From Homoserinimonas aerilata (lineage in GTDB: Bacteria; Actinomycetota; Actinomycetes; Actinomycetales; Microbacteriaceae), in assembly GCF_006716125.1 (NCBI RefSeq), contig NZ_VFOM01000003.1, positions 1 to 64,000 on the forward strand: a stretch of 64,000 nt of DNA, in the 5' to 3' direction. The first letter of the stretch is position 1, and every line of letters starts with the position of its first letter. This document shows, piece after piece, positions 55,142-63,535 of this stretch. Both the position numbers and the translations under genes were made by a program. The notes below the pieces were generated by a model. It ran no database searches, was not told the origin of the DNA, and was given only the letters and a program-made list of their open reading frames with translations.

Positions 55142-55711
55142 TCACCCCAGAACGGCGGCGACCAGGCGGCCGGGGAACCCTTCGTCGGGAATGGGCGCGC
55201 GGGAGAGGGCGCGCACGATGATCGCTCCCAGGAGCGCCTGGCTGATCTCCTGCACGGGCGCGTCGCTGCGGAGGTCTCCGGCCTCGACCGCCGCGCGCAG
55301 GCGGCTGGCGAGAATCTCGTCCGCGCCGAAGCTCTCCTGCAGGCGCCTGCCGATGTCCTCGTTCTCGGCCGATGCCGCGACGAGTGAGCGCACCAGATCG
55401 CCGCCCCCGTAGCGCGAGATGAAGTCGGAGATCTGGCCCAGCCAGGTGCGGAGATCCGCGCGAAGGTCACCGGTGTCGGGTGGCGTGAAATCCTCGGGCA
55501 GCAGGTGCCCCTCGAGGAGGCACTCCGTGATGAGCGCGCCCTTCGAAGGCCACCACCGGTAGATGGTCTGCTTGCCGACGCCGGCCTCGGCGGCGATGCC
55601 CTCCATCGTCAGACGGTCGTACCCTTTTGCCGCGAAGATCCGCGCAGTGGCAGAGAGGATGGCGGCCCGGGCTGCCTCGCTGCGGACGGGCCCGGCACGA
55701 TGGTCGGTCAT
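55142..55711 (-). CDS. TetR-family transcriptional regulator
   Basis: A 189-residue protein with an N-terminal HTH (IFAAKGYDRLTMEGIAAEAGVGKQTIYRWWPSKGALI) and a TetR_C-type ligand domain. TAGGAT ends 6 nt before the ATG. It is divergent from the MMPL transporter (78 bp) and is probably its repressor. Confidence 0.93.
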   Translation of the reverse strand: MTDHRAGPVRSEAARAAILSATARIFAAKGYDRLTMEGIAAEAGVGKQTIYRWWPSKGALITECLLEGHLLPEDFTPPDTGDLRADLRTWLGQISDFISRYGGGDLVRSLVAASAENEDIGRRLQESFGADEILASRLRAAVEAGDLRSDAPVQEISQALLGAIIVRALSRAPIPDEGFPGRLVAAVLG

Positions 55712-55788
55712 GCCCACATCCTAGGCACAGGTTACGAGACGAGACGGTGCGTATTGTTAAGACGCATTCATCATCGGGAGGACGGCAC

Positions 55789-58182
55789 ATGGCCGAAATG
55801 CTCTATCGCTTGGGAACCTTCGCAGCACGTCGACCCTGGCGCGTGATCACCGCCTGGATCATCGTCCTCGCGATCGCCACGGGCGGGTTCCTGGCAGGCT
55901 TCGGCGGCCTCAGCTCCAGCTTCGACATCCCGGGAACCGCGTCGGGCAAGGTGGCAGACACCCTTGCGGATGAGTTGCCCGACTACAGCGGAGCATCCGG
56001 CACCGTCGTGTTCTCGACGACCGACGGCTCGCAGATGAGTGATTCCCAGCGCGAGCAGGTCAGCGCGCTCATCACCGACGGAGACGGGCTCGCGGATGTC
56101 GCGACAATCGTCGACCCGTTCGACACCGAGATCCAGCGAGCAGGCCGTGCCGAGCAGCTCGTCGACGGACGGCAGCAGATCGAGGCCGGCCGTGCGCAGC
56201 TGGATGCGGCGCAGGCGCAGCTCGACGCGGGGCGCCAACAGCTCACCGCCGCCGGCATGCCGACCGACCAGCTCGATGCGCAGCAGACGCAGTTGACCGC
56301 GTCGGGCGAGGAGCTTGAAGCCCAGAGTCGCACCCTCCAGGCAGGCGCCGAACTGCTCGGCCTGGCCGACGGCATCCGCATGGTCTCAGAAGACGGATCG
56401 ACGGCGCTCGTCACCGTGGCATTCACCGAGCCGCGGCTGGAGCTGTCGGAGGAGGCGAAGCAGGGGGTCATCGACCACTTCGAATCGCAGCCGATCGACG
56501 GCGTCGAGGTCTCGTTCTCGACCGACATCGCGCAGGGAGTGCCGCAGATCTTCGGCGTCGGAGAGGCGATCGGCCTCGTCTTCGCGGCGGTCGTGCTGTT
56601 CGTCATGCTCGGCTCGGTGCTTGCCGCCTCGTTCCCGATCATCACCGCGCTCGTCGGCGTGGCGATCGGCGTCGTCAGCACCCTCGCGTTCTCCGGCCTG
56701 GTGCAGATGGCCTCGGTCACGCCCGTGCTCGGAATCATGCTCGGCCTCGCGGTCGGCATCGACTACTCGCTCTTCATCATCAACCGGCATCGCAAGCAGC
56801 TGCTGAAGGGTGCGCCGATCGGCGAATCGATCGGCCTCGCCAACGGCACGGCCGGCAATGCCGTCGTGTTCGCCGGGGTCACCGTGATCGTGGCGTTGCT
56901 CGCGCTCAACGTGACCGGAGTGCCGTTCCTCGGGCTCATGGGCACGGCGGGTGCCGCATGCGTTGCGGTCGCCGTTCTGATCGCGATAACGCTCACCCCC
57001 GCGATCCTCGGCCTCGCCGGCGAGCGCATCATCGGTCGCCGCGCCCGGGCTGCGGCGGTCCGCGTCGAGGCGAAGGCCAAGCCTGTGAAGCCGATGTCGA
57101 CGTTCCGTGCCATCGCAACCGTCATCGCGGCCGTCGTGGCCCTCCTCATCATTGCCATCCCGTCGCTCTCGATGCGGCTCGGGCTGCCCGACGGTGGATC
57201 CGAGCCTGCCGGCTCGGCCTCAGAGCGTGCCTTCTCGCTGACGGCGGAGAAATTCGGTGAGGGTGCCACAGGGCCCCTCCTGGTCACGGCGACGCTGCCC
57301 GACGGGCTCGACGACGACCAACTGCTCACACAGCAGCTCGAGATCGCCCGCACGATCGCGGCGCAGGATGACGTCACCGCTGTCGCCCCGATCGACGTCT
57401 CGGCAGACAACACGCTCACGGCATTCCAGGTGATCCCCGCCGAGGGGCCGAACAGCGTCTCGACCGCGCAACTGGTTGAGGAGCTGCGCGCCCTGCCACC
57501 GATCGACGGCAGTGTGCTCGGCGTCGCAGGCCAGGCGGCAAGCAACATCGACATCTCAGAGAGTCTCGATGCCGTGCTGCCGTTCTATCTCGCGGTCGTC
57601 GTCGGGCTCTCGTTGCTGATCATGATCCTGGTCTTCCGGTCACTTCTCGTGCCGCTCATCGCGACCGGCGGCTTCATCCTGTCGCTGTTCGCCACGTTCG
57701 GTGCCACGGTCGCCGTGTTCCAGTGGGGCTGGTTCGCCGAGATCATCGGGCTGCACAGCACGGGGCCGATCCTCAGCTTCCTGCCGATCATCCTCACGGG
57801 CATCCTCTTCGGCCTCGCGATGGACTACCAGCTCTTCCTCGCGACAGGGATGCGGGAGGCCTATGTGCACGGTTCCCCGGCGCGGCTCGCCGTCGCGCAG
57901 GGGTTCAGAGCCGGTCGCTCGGTCGTGGTCGCGGCCTGCCTGATCATGGTGTCGGTGTTCGGCGGCTTCGTCTTCTCAGAGGCCACCATCATCCGCTCGA
58001 TCGGATTCGGGCTCGCCATCGGCGTACTGCTCGACGCCTTCGTTGTTCGCATGCTGCTGATGCCCGCCCTCATGCACCTGCTCGGCAGGTCGGCGTGGTG
58101 GATTCCGCGTTGGCTGGATCGCATCCTGCCCGACGTTGATGTCGAAGGCTCGAAGCTCGAGCGTCGCCACGCCATCCACTGA
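55789..58182 (+). CDS. MMPL-family RND transporter
   Basis: A 797-residue transporter with about 12 transmembrane segments in two halves. Each half begins with one membrane helix, then a large extracytoplasmic domain, then five helices. Proton-relay acidic residues are visible in LGLAVGIDYSLFII and ILFGLAMDYQLFL. The first extracytoplasmic domain (about 110-170) contains a QLDAAQAQLDAGRQQL-type repeat likely to form a coiled coil. It exports lipids, drugs or other hydrophobic molecules. GGGAGGAC precedes the start. Confidence 0.95.
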   Translation: MAEMLYRLGTFAARRPWRVITAWIIVLAIATGGFLAGFGGLSSSFDIPGTASGKVADTLADELPDYSGASGTVVFSTTDGSQMSDSQREQVSALITDGDGLADVATIVDPFDTEIQRAGRAEQLVDGRQQIEAGRAQLDAAQAQLDAGRQQLTAAGMPTDQLDAQQTQLTASGEELEAQSRTLQAGAELLGLADGIRMVSEDGSTALVTVAFTEPRLELSEEAKQGVIDHFESQPIDGVEVSFSTDIAQGVPQIFGVGEAIGLVFAAVVLFVMLGSVLAASFPIITALVGVAIGVVSTLAFSGLVQMASVTPVLGIMLGLAVGIDYSLFIINRHRKQLLKGAPIGESIGLANGTAGNAVVFAGVTVIVALLALNVTGVPFLGLMGTAGAACVAVAVLIAITLTPAILGLAGERIIGRRARAAAVRVEAKAKPVKPMSTFRAIATVIAAVVALLIIAIPSLSMRLGLPDGGSEPAGSASERAFSLTAEKFGEGATGPLLVTATLPDGLDDDQLLTQQLEIARTIAAQDDVTAVAPIDVSADNTLTAFQVIPAEGPNSVSTAQLVEELRALPPIDGSVLGVAGQAASNIDISESLDAVLPFYLAVVVGLSLLIMILVFRSLLVPLIATGGFILSLFATFGATVAVFQWGWFAEIIGLHSTGPILSFLPIILTGILFGLAMDYQLFLATGMREAYVHGSPARLAVAQGFRAGRSVVVAACLIMVSVFGGFVFSEATIIRSIGFGLAIGVLLDAFVVRMLLMPALMHLLGRSAWWIPRWLDRILPDVDVEGSKLERRHAIH

Positions 58183-58191
58183 CCCCGCGCT

Positions 58192-58222
58192 CGCAGGCCC
58201 CCGCATCGGCGGGGAGCCTGCG
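58192..58222. terminator. Bidirectional hairpin terminator between MMPL and the convergent gene
   Basis: Arms CGCAGGCCCCCGC and GCGGGGAGCCTGCG (one bulge) around ATCG. It sits 10 bp after the MMPL stop and 12 bp before the end of the minus-strand gene. Confidence 0.7.
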
Positions 58223-58233
58223 GGCGGACGGCA

Positions 58234-58791
58234 TCAGTCGCGCTTGGCTGCGGCCTCAGCCTCGGCGCGTGACTCGTAGACGGGCTCATCGAGAACAAAA
58301 GCGAGCGTCTCATCCGGGGCCACCAACAGCAGGTCGGTGGGCTCCTCGGCCGCATCGAAATCTTCGGCGGTGAGCTGCTCGCCGCCCAGATGCACAGTGA
58401 CGAGGCCGCTGCCGGTCTCGAGCGAGTCGACCTCCAACGCAGGGATCGGCTTGCCGCCGCGCTGCAGCAGCTCGCCGATTGCAGCGCCCAGCCCGTCGGC
58501 CTTCGCCAGGAAGGCCTTCTCGTCGATGACCGTGTAGTCGTAGCGGGTGCGCACCGTGAAGGTGAGCTCCTCGGGCACGTCGTCGGTGGGCTCCTCCGCC
58601 TCGTCATAGAGGTCGTCGAGGGTGTCGCCGTACGTGCCGACCGCCTCCCACAGCTGGCGATCGACCTCCTCGGCCTCCTCGTCACTGCCGTTGCCGGCCG
58701 CGACCAGGTCGATGTGGTTCTTCAGAATGCCGAGCAGAGCCTCCCCGGCGTCGATTGCGGACTGGCGGGCGGGGGGCGTCTCGATGCTCAT
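58234..58791 (-). CDS. Conserved-looking acidic protein of unknown function
   Basis: A 185-residue, strongly acidic protein without signal peptide or membrane segments. An N-terminal helical part (AIDAGEALLGILKNHIDLVAAG, then DLYDEAEEPTDDVPEE) is followed by a beta-rich half (LTFTVRTRYDYTVID; GSGLVTVHLGGEQL). TACCGT ends 6 nt before the ATG, supporting a real leaderless gene. I do not recognise the family. Confidence 0.75.
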   Translation of the reverse strand: MSIETPPARQSAIDAGEALLGILKNHIDLVAAGNGSDEEAEEVDRQLWEAVGTYGDTLDDLYDEAEEPTDDVPEELTFTVRTRYDYTVIDEKAFLAKADGLGAAIGELLQRGGKPIPALEVDSLETGSGLVTVHLGGEQLTAEDFDAAEEPTDLLLVAPDETLAFVLDEPVYESRAEAEAAAKRD

Positions 58792-58873
58792 ACGGTCACG
58801 GTAACAGTTGCGGGGCATGCCGGATGCGCCATGCCCAGCATCCTTCCAGCCGCCGGCCCTACCCTCGACGACT

Positions 58874-59605
58874 GTGCCCTTTCGGGTGCCCCCAACCCCC
58901 ATGAATATCTTGCCCCGTGTGACGAAGCGGCTCAGGCGTGCCCTGGGCCCCCGTCGCCGTGCCCGCCGTGCGGCGCCCTCCGCGGCGGTCGTGCTGCTGA
59001 GGCCGCGCACACTCGTGGCGCTCGGCACTGCGGCGACGGCGATGGTGCTCGTCGGCACGCTCGCGGTCTCCACATTCGCGCAGACGCCGGCCGCCGACCG
59101 CGAGATCGCCGGGCAGACGCTCGTCGTGCCCGACTATGCGGCGGTCATGACGGTGCCGCGCGACAGCTACTCGGCCTCAGAGGGCGTCGACAGTCTGGTC
59201 GCGGGCGGCACCAACCAGGACTGGGCGAAACTCGTGCTGCTGTACGGCGGCTGGCCGCGCACCGATGAGAACGTGACCGTCATCCTGCGCTGGATGCGCC
59301 AGGAGAACTACGTGAAGACGTGGTGGAACCGCAACAACCCGCTCAACAACGGCTGGGGCTCCGGCGGCGGCGGGGGAACGGGAAGCTACCCGAGCCTGCG
59401 TTCTGCTGCCGAGAATGCGGCCGAAGCGCTCAACACGCATCCGGGCTATGCGGGCATCCGGGAGTCATTCGCGGCGTCATCGACGACGGATGCCACAGAG
59501 CAGGCCATCTGGGCGTCACCGTGGGCGACCGGCCACTACGCCAACGGCGGGCACTGGCACTACGAGCCCGTCGAGGTCGTGACGGCCCCCGCCGAAGCCT
59601 GGTAG
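58874..59605 (+). CDS. Membrane-anchored or secreted protein with a lysozyme-like C-terminal region (unknown)
   Basis: About 243 residues. A very basic cytoplasmic start (VTKRLRRALGPRRRARR) precedes one hydrophobic segment (TAATAMVLVGTLAVSTFA), then an extracytoplasmic domain. The domain contains RWMRQENYVKTWWNRNNPLNN, a Gly-rich turn and SYPSLRSAAENAAEALN. These recall phage or secreted muramidase-like proteins, where a Glu is followed by an NNPLN motif. TACCCT ends 8 nt before the GTG at 58874; an ATG at 58901 is an alternative. Cell-wall hydrolysis is only a hypothesis. Confidence 0.65.
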   Translation: MPFRVPPTPMNILPRVTKRLRRALGPRRRARRAAPSAAVVLLRPRTLVALGTAATAMVLVGTLAVSTFAQTPAADREIAGQTLVVPDYAAVMTVPRDSYSASEGVDSLVAGGTNQDWAKLVLLYGGWPRTDENVTVILRWMRQENYVKTWWNRNNPLNNGWGSGGGGGTGSYPSLRSAAENAAEALNTHPGYAGIRESFAASSTTDATEQAIWASPWATGHYANGGHWHYEPVEVVTAPAEAW

Positions 59606-59624
59606 CCGGGCCGCGACTCAGCTG

Positions 59625-59810
59625 TCAGTCGTCGAGTTCGACGACCGGAGCATCCGGTGCATTCTTGCGGATCGATTCGATGCCGTTCTTCGCGGCGGCC
59701 TTGGTCGTGTAGCCCTCCGAGGAGAGGGCGATGACCTCGCCGTTGCCGGCCTTCAGGCGAAAGCGGAACTCGCCGCCCTTGTCCGTGTACAGCTCGAACT
59801 TTCCAGCCAT
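59625..59810 (-). CDS. YegP-family (DUF1508) small protein
   Basis: A 61-residue protein with the DUF1508 pattern: FELYTDKGGEFRFRLKAGNGEVI, then SEGYTTKAAAKNGIESIRKNAP. The fold is a small alpha/beta domain of unknown role, often stress-linked. The ATG at 59810 has a purine-rich stretch upstream, and TATATT on the minus strand (59862-59867) is a likely -10. Confidence 0.9.
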   Translation of the reverse strand: MAGKFELYTDKGGEFRFRLKAGNGEVIALSSEGYTTKAAAKNGIESIRKNAPDAPVVELDD

Positions 59811-59943
59811 GACCAGCTCGCTTCCTTCGACACCGACAGCAGCCAGACGACCACTGGTCTCAATATACGAAGCGCGGGCCGCATTGTCACCAGTTCGGGG
59901 CACGCGGATGCTCGGGGTCGCCTCCGAGATGAATCGTCGCCGA

Positions 59944-60008
59944 TTGCAAAACAGTGATTAGAAACGTTGCAAATCAGTGGATAGAAACGTTGCAGAACAG
60001 TGATTAGG
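59944..60008. repeat. 23-bp tandem repeat, about 2.8 units
   Basis: Units at 59944-59966, 59967-59989 and 59990-60008 share TTGCA-A-CAGTG-ATAG-AACG with few changes. The block is far more AT-rich than its surroundings. It lies just after the aspS stop (minus) and upstream of the yegP promoter. There are no spacers, so it is not a CRISPR array. Confidence 0.88.
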
Positions 60009-60019
60009 CGCGCGGAACC

Positions 60020-61348
60020 CTACGGCAGCAGGCGGTTCGGCCCGCGGAACAGGTAGGTGGTCTCGCGCAGGTTCGTGAGCCCCAGCATGAGCATCAGCAC
60101 GCGGGAGAGGCCCATGCCGAAACCACCGTGCGGGGGCACGCCGTAGCGGAAGAAGTCGAGGTAGAAGTCGAGCTCCTCCGGGTCGAGGCCCTTCTCCTTC
60201 GCCTGCTCGATGAGCACGTCGACGCGGTGCTCGCGCTGCGCTCCCGTCGAGATCTCGACCCCGTTGTAGACGAGGTCATAGCTGTTCGTGAGGCCAGCAT
60301 CCGCCTCATTTCGCATGTGATAGAACGGCCGGATGCTCGACGCGTAGTCGGTGAGGAACACGAAGTCGTGCCCGTACGTCTCCTTCACGTAGGCGGCGAT
60401 CTGGCGCTCACCCTCCGGGTCCATGTCGTCATCGTGACGGGGAACCTCGTAGCCGCGCTCGGCGACGATGCGCTTCGCCTCGGCCAGCGGGATGCGCGGG
60501 AACGGTGTCGTCGGCACCTGCAGCTCGAAACCGAACAGCGCCTCGATGGCCTCGCCGTGCTTCTCCTTGACTGCGGCGATGCCGGCGACCATGAGCTCCT
60601 CGTGCATGCGCATGACGTCCTCATGCGAAGAGATCCAGCTGATCTCCGCATCCACCGAAGTGAACTCGGTCGCGTGGCGCGACGTGAACGACGGGTCCGC
60701 GCGGAACGCCGGGCCGACCTCGAACACCTTGCCGAAGCCGGCCGGCTGTGCCATCTGCTTGAAGAACTGCGGGCTCTGCGCCAGGTACGCCTTCGTCTCG
60801 AAGTACTCGACCTCGAACAGCTCGGCGCGCGACTCGCTCGCGCTGGCCATCAGCTTGGGGGTGTGAATCTCGATGAAGTCGTTGTCGACCCAGTACGTGC
60901 GCCAGGCGTGCTCGAGCGTGGTCTGGATCTTGAAGATGAGCGCATGCTTCGGCACCCGCAGGTCGAGGAAGCGCCAGTCCATGCGCTTGTCGACGCCGCT
61001 GTCATCGGCGATCGGCGTCTCCGGGATGGCGTGCGATGCGACATCGAGCGCGTCGAGCTTGATCTCGACACCGCCCAGCTTGACCCGCTCGTCATGCTTC
61101 AACTCGCCACTGGCCGTAACGAAGCTGCCCTGGCTGAGCGCCGAAATGGTGTCGGCGAGGGCGTCATCGGCGGGCGTGCCATCCTCGTTGAACGCGCGCG
61201 GGTGCACCAGCTGCACGGCACCAGACTCGTCGCGCAGCACAACGAACTGCACCTTCTTCTGGTCGCGCACCGTCTCGACCCAGCCAGAGACAGAGGTGGG
61301 GCCGTCGGATGCCGCGGCCAGGTTCTTGATAAGGGTGCGCTCGTTCAC
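60020..61348 (-). CDS. aspS: Aspartate--tRNA ligase, short archaeal/nondiscriminating type
   Basis: A 442-residue class II synthetase. The N-terminal OB-fold anticodon domain (VSGWVETVRDQKKVQFVVLRD) is followed by the catalytic core: motif 2 FEVGPAFRADPSFTSRHATEFTS and motif 3 GGFGMGLSRVLMLMLGL. It lacks the GAD insertion of long bacterial AspRS (about 590 residues). This type often charges both tRNA-Asp and tRNA-Asn, with GatCAB finishing Asn-tRNA. TAGACT ends 6 nt before the GTG start, indicating leaderless expression. Confidence 0.95.
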   Translation of the reverse strand: MNERTLIKNLAAASDGPTSVSGWVETVRDQKKVQFVVLRDESGAVQLVHPRAFNEDGTPADDALADTISALSQGSFVTASGELKHDERVKLGGVEIKLDALDVASHAIPETPIADDSGVDKRMDWRFLDLRVPKHALIFKIQTTLEHAWRTYWVDNDFIEIHTPKLMASASESRAELFEVEYFETKAYLAQSPQFFKQMAQPAGFGKVFEVGPAFRADPSFTSRHATEFTSVDAEISWISSHEDVMRMHEELMVAGIAAVKEKHGEAIEALFGFELQVPTTPFPRIPLAEAKRIVAERGYEVPRHDDDMDPEGERQIAAYVKETYGHDFVFLTDYASSIRPFYHMRNEADAGLTNSYDLVYNGVEISTGAQREHRVDVLIEQAKEKGLDPEELDFYLDFFRYGVPPHGGFGMGLSRVLMLMLGLTNLRETTYLFRGPNRLLP

Positions 61349-61368
61349 GGGTCAAGTCTACGGGGGCT

Positions 61369-61413
61369 GGTCTCGAGACTGGCGCGGTAGACCGCAGCGC
61401 CACCTCGACCAGC
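61369..61413. repeat. Dispersed palindromic repeat C, copy 4 (inverted, diverged)
   Basis: It runs from GGTCTCGAGACTGGCGC to GCCACCTCGACCAGCG, the reverse orientation of the copies near 46-48 kb. A further CACCTCGACCAGCGGG fragment is at 61428-61443. It lies between the divergent aspS and histidine phosphatase genes, over the expected aspS -35 region. Confidence 0.75.
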
Positions 61414-61470
61414 GGGATCACCCGCACCACCTCGACCAGCGGGTGCAACAGGCTTGCCTAGACTGGGTTG

Positions 61471-62112
61471 GTGCCCGCATCCCGTATCCACCTGGTCCGT
61501 CATGGCGAAGTCCACAATCCCGACGCCATCCTGTACGGGCGGCTGGAGGGCTTCGGCCTCTCGGAGCTGGGCCACCGCATGGCCGCCGCCGCCGCGAAGT
61601 CGCTTGACGGGCATCCGGTTACCGCCCTCTACGCGTCGCCTCTGCAGCGCGCGCAGGAGTCGGCGAAGCCGTGGGCGGATGCTTTCGGTCTCACGATCAC
61701 GACCGATGAGCGTCTGATCGAGCCGACGAACCGTTTCGAGGGCCGCACCTTCGAGTTCGGCCCCGGCGTGATCCTGCGGCCGCAGGCGTGGCCGTGGGTT
61801 GTGAACCCGTTCAAGCCGAGCTGGGGTGAGCCCTTCGTCGACGTCGCCGCCCGCATGATGTCGGTCATCGAGGATGCGTGGAACTCGGTCGACGACGGCG
61901 AGGTCGTCATGGTGAGCCACCAGATGCCGATCGTGATGGTGCAGCGGCTGGTGACCGGCCGCAAGCTGTACCACGACCCGCGCAAGCGCCGCTGCAGCCT
62001 GTCGAGCGTGACGACCCTCGAGCGTGGCCCGCTGGGCGCCTTTGCTGAGGTCGACTATCAGGAACCTGCGGCAGAATTGTCGGCGCAGGCCGCCGACTTC
62101 GGCGCGGTCTAG
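61471..62112 (+). CDS. Histidine phosphatase family protein (phosphoglycerate mutase-like)
   Basis: A 213-residue protein with the phosphohistidine motif LVRHGE near the N-terminus and the second His in VMVSHQMPIVMVQ. It acts as a small-molecule phosphatase or mutase in the cytoplasm. TAGACT at 61459-61464 ends 6 nt before the GTG, pointing to leaderless transcription (a TTG at 61468 is the alternative start). It is followed by cytochrome c maturation genes. Confidence 0.92.
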   Translation: MPASRIHLVRHGEVHNPDAILYGRLEGFGLSELGHRMAAAAAKSLDGHPVTALYASPLQRAQESAKPWADAFGLTITTDERLIEPTNRFEGRTFEFGPGVILRPQAWPWVVNPFKPSWGEPFVDVAARMMSVIEDAWNSVDDGEVVMVSHQMPIVMVQRLVTGRKLYHDPRKRRCSLSSVTTLERGPLGAFAEVDYQEPAAELSAQAADFGAV

Positions 62113-62155
62113 GGGTCAAGCAGCAGCCATGCGGCAGTTCGAGGGTTCATCAGGC

Positions 62156-62749
62156 GTGAAGAGGATGTTCAGGGCCGGCGCGGTCGCGCTGGCGGCGGTT
62201 GTGCTGTTGGCAGGGTGCACGGGTGACCCGCTGGCGGAGCGCTACGGCAACGGCGGGTCCGACAATCGCACCTCCAATGATGGCGCCATCACAGAGATAG
62301 CGCCCGAGAATCGCGGCGATGCGCCCACCTTCGAGGGCACCACGGATGCCGGTGGCACAGTCTCGAGCGACGATTACGCCGGCGAGATCCTGGTGGTGAA
62401 CTTCTGGTACGCCGCCTGCGGGCCGTGCCGCGCGGAGGCCCCCGACCTGGAGGCGCTGTTCCAGGAGCACAAGGATTCCGGCGTCTCCTTCCTCGGCGTG
62501 AACACGCTCGACCAGTCGGCGACGGCGCTCGCCTTCGCCCGCAACTACGGCATCAGCTACCCCTCGGTGATGGATGGCGACACGGGCGAGGTGCGGTTGG
62601 CGTTCGCCGGCCAGGCCTCGCCGAGCGCGGTGCCGACCACTCTCGTGCTCGACAAGAAGGGCCGCGTGGCGGTGCGCTTCCTCGGGCAGATCACGGCGCC
62701 GTCGAACCTCGACACGGTCATCCGCGAGCTTCTCGCTGAGGAGCTGTAG
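62156..62749 (+). CDS. TlpA/ResA-like thioredoxin-fold lipoprotein
   Basis: About 197 residues. A basic N-terminus and a lipoprotein signal ending LLAGC precede a thioredoxin domain with redox motif AACGPCRAEAP (CGPC) and cis-Pro in SAVPTTLVLD. It faces the outside and reduces disulfides, for example in apocytochrome c, using electrons from the CcdA protein encoded next. The start is uncertain: GTG 62156 or ATG 62129. Confidence 0.92.
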   Translation: MKRMFRAGAVALAAVVLLAGCTGDPLAERYGNGGSDNRTSNDGAITEIAPENRGDAPTFEGTTDAGGTVSSDDYAGEILVVNFWYAACGPCRAEAPDLEALFQEHKDSGVSFLGVNTLDQSATALAFARNYGISYPSVMDGDTGEVRLAFAGQASPSAVPTTLVLDKKGRVAVRFLGQITAPSNLDTVIRELLAEEL

Positions 62750-63504
62750 TGGACTCGATCGGCGAGATCGTTCTCGGCGGTAACCTGCTTCTCGCCGTGC
62801 CGCTCGCCCTTCTGGCCGGGCTCGTCTCCTTCGCTTCGCCGTGCGTGCTGCCGCTCGTGCCCGGCTACCTCGGCTATATCGGGGGTGTCACCGAGCTTGC
62901 TGAGACGGATGCGGGGCGCCGCCGTAACCGCAACCGCCTGCTGCTGGGTGTTCTTCTTTTCGTTCTCGGGTTCAGCGTGGTCTTCGTCACCTTCGGTGTG
63001 CTGTTCGGGGTGGCGGGGCTGCTCCTCACTCGCTGGATGGACCTCATCACCCGCATCGCCGGTGTCATCATCATCGTCATGGGGCTCGTGTTCATCGGCC
63101 GCTTCGGGGCCATGCAGCGCACGGTCAAACCACGCTGGAAGGTCGCTACCGGCCTTGCGGGGGCCCCGTTCCTCGGCATCGTCTTCGGCCTTGGCTGGGC
63201 GCCGTGCATCGGCCCGACGCTTGTCGCAGTGCTCGCGCTCGGCCTCAACGGCGAGTCTGCGACTCGCGGTGGCGTGCTCGCGTTCTTCTACTGCCTGGGC
63301 CTCGGCATCCCGTTCCTGCTGGTCGCGCTCGGTTTCGGCTGGGTGGCGGGCTCTGTGTCGTGGCTGAAGCGGAACATCCGACTCGTGAATCTGATCGGTG
63401 GAGGGCTGCTCGTGCTCATCGGACTGGCCATGGTCACGGGCCTCTGGTCAGCATTCATCACAAGTTTCGGGGCGGTGATCGGCAGCTTTGTCCCGGCCAT
63501 CTGA
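62749..63504 (+). CDS. ccdA: Cytochrome c biogenesis protein CcdA
   Basis: A 251-residue membrane protein with six hydrophobic segments. The two reactive-cysteine motifs are SFASPCVLPLVPGYLGYI in segment 1 and GLGWAPCIGPTLVAVL in segment 4. It passes reducing equivalents from cytoplasmic thioredoxin to the external TlpA-like protein. Its GTG overlaps the preceding stop by one base. Confidence 0.95.
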   Translation: MDSIGEIVLGGNLLLAVPLALLAGLVSFASPCVLPLVPGYLGYIGGVTELAETDAGRRRNRNRLLLGVLLFVLGFSVVFVTFGVLFGVAGLLLTRWMDLITRIAGVIIIVMGLVFIGRFGAMQRTVKPRWKVATGLAGAPFLGIVFGLGWAPCIGPTLVAVLALGLNGESATRGGVLAFFYCLGLGIPFLLVALGFGWVAGSVSWLKRNIRLVNLIGGGLLVLIGLAMVTGLWSAFITSFGAVIGSFVPAI

Positions 63505-63535
63505 TCACATCGACTCGCCCGCGCCACAGAAGGGT

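Noticed and set aside
59944..60008. CRISPR array
   Set aside because: The units are directly adjacent with no spacers, and no cas gene is present.
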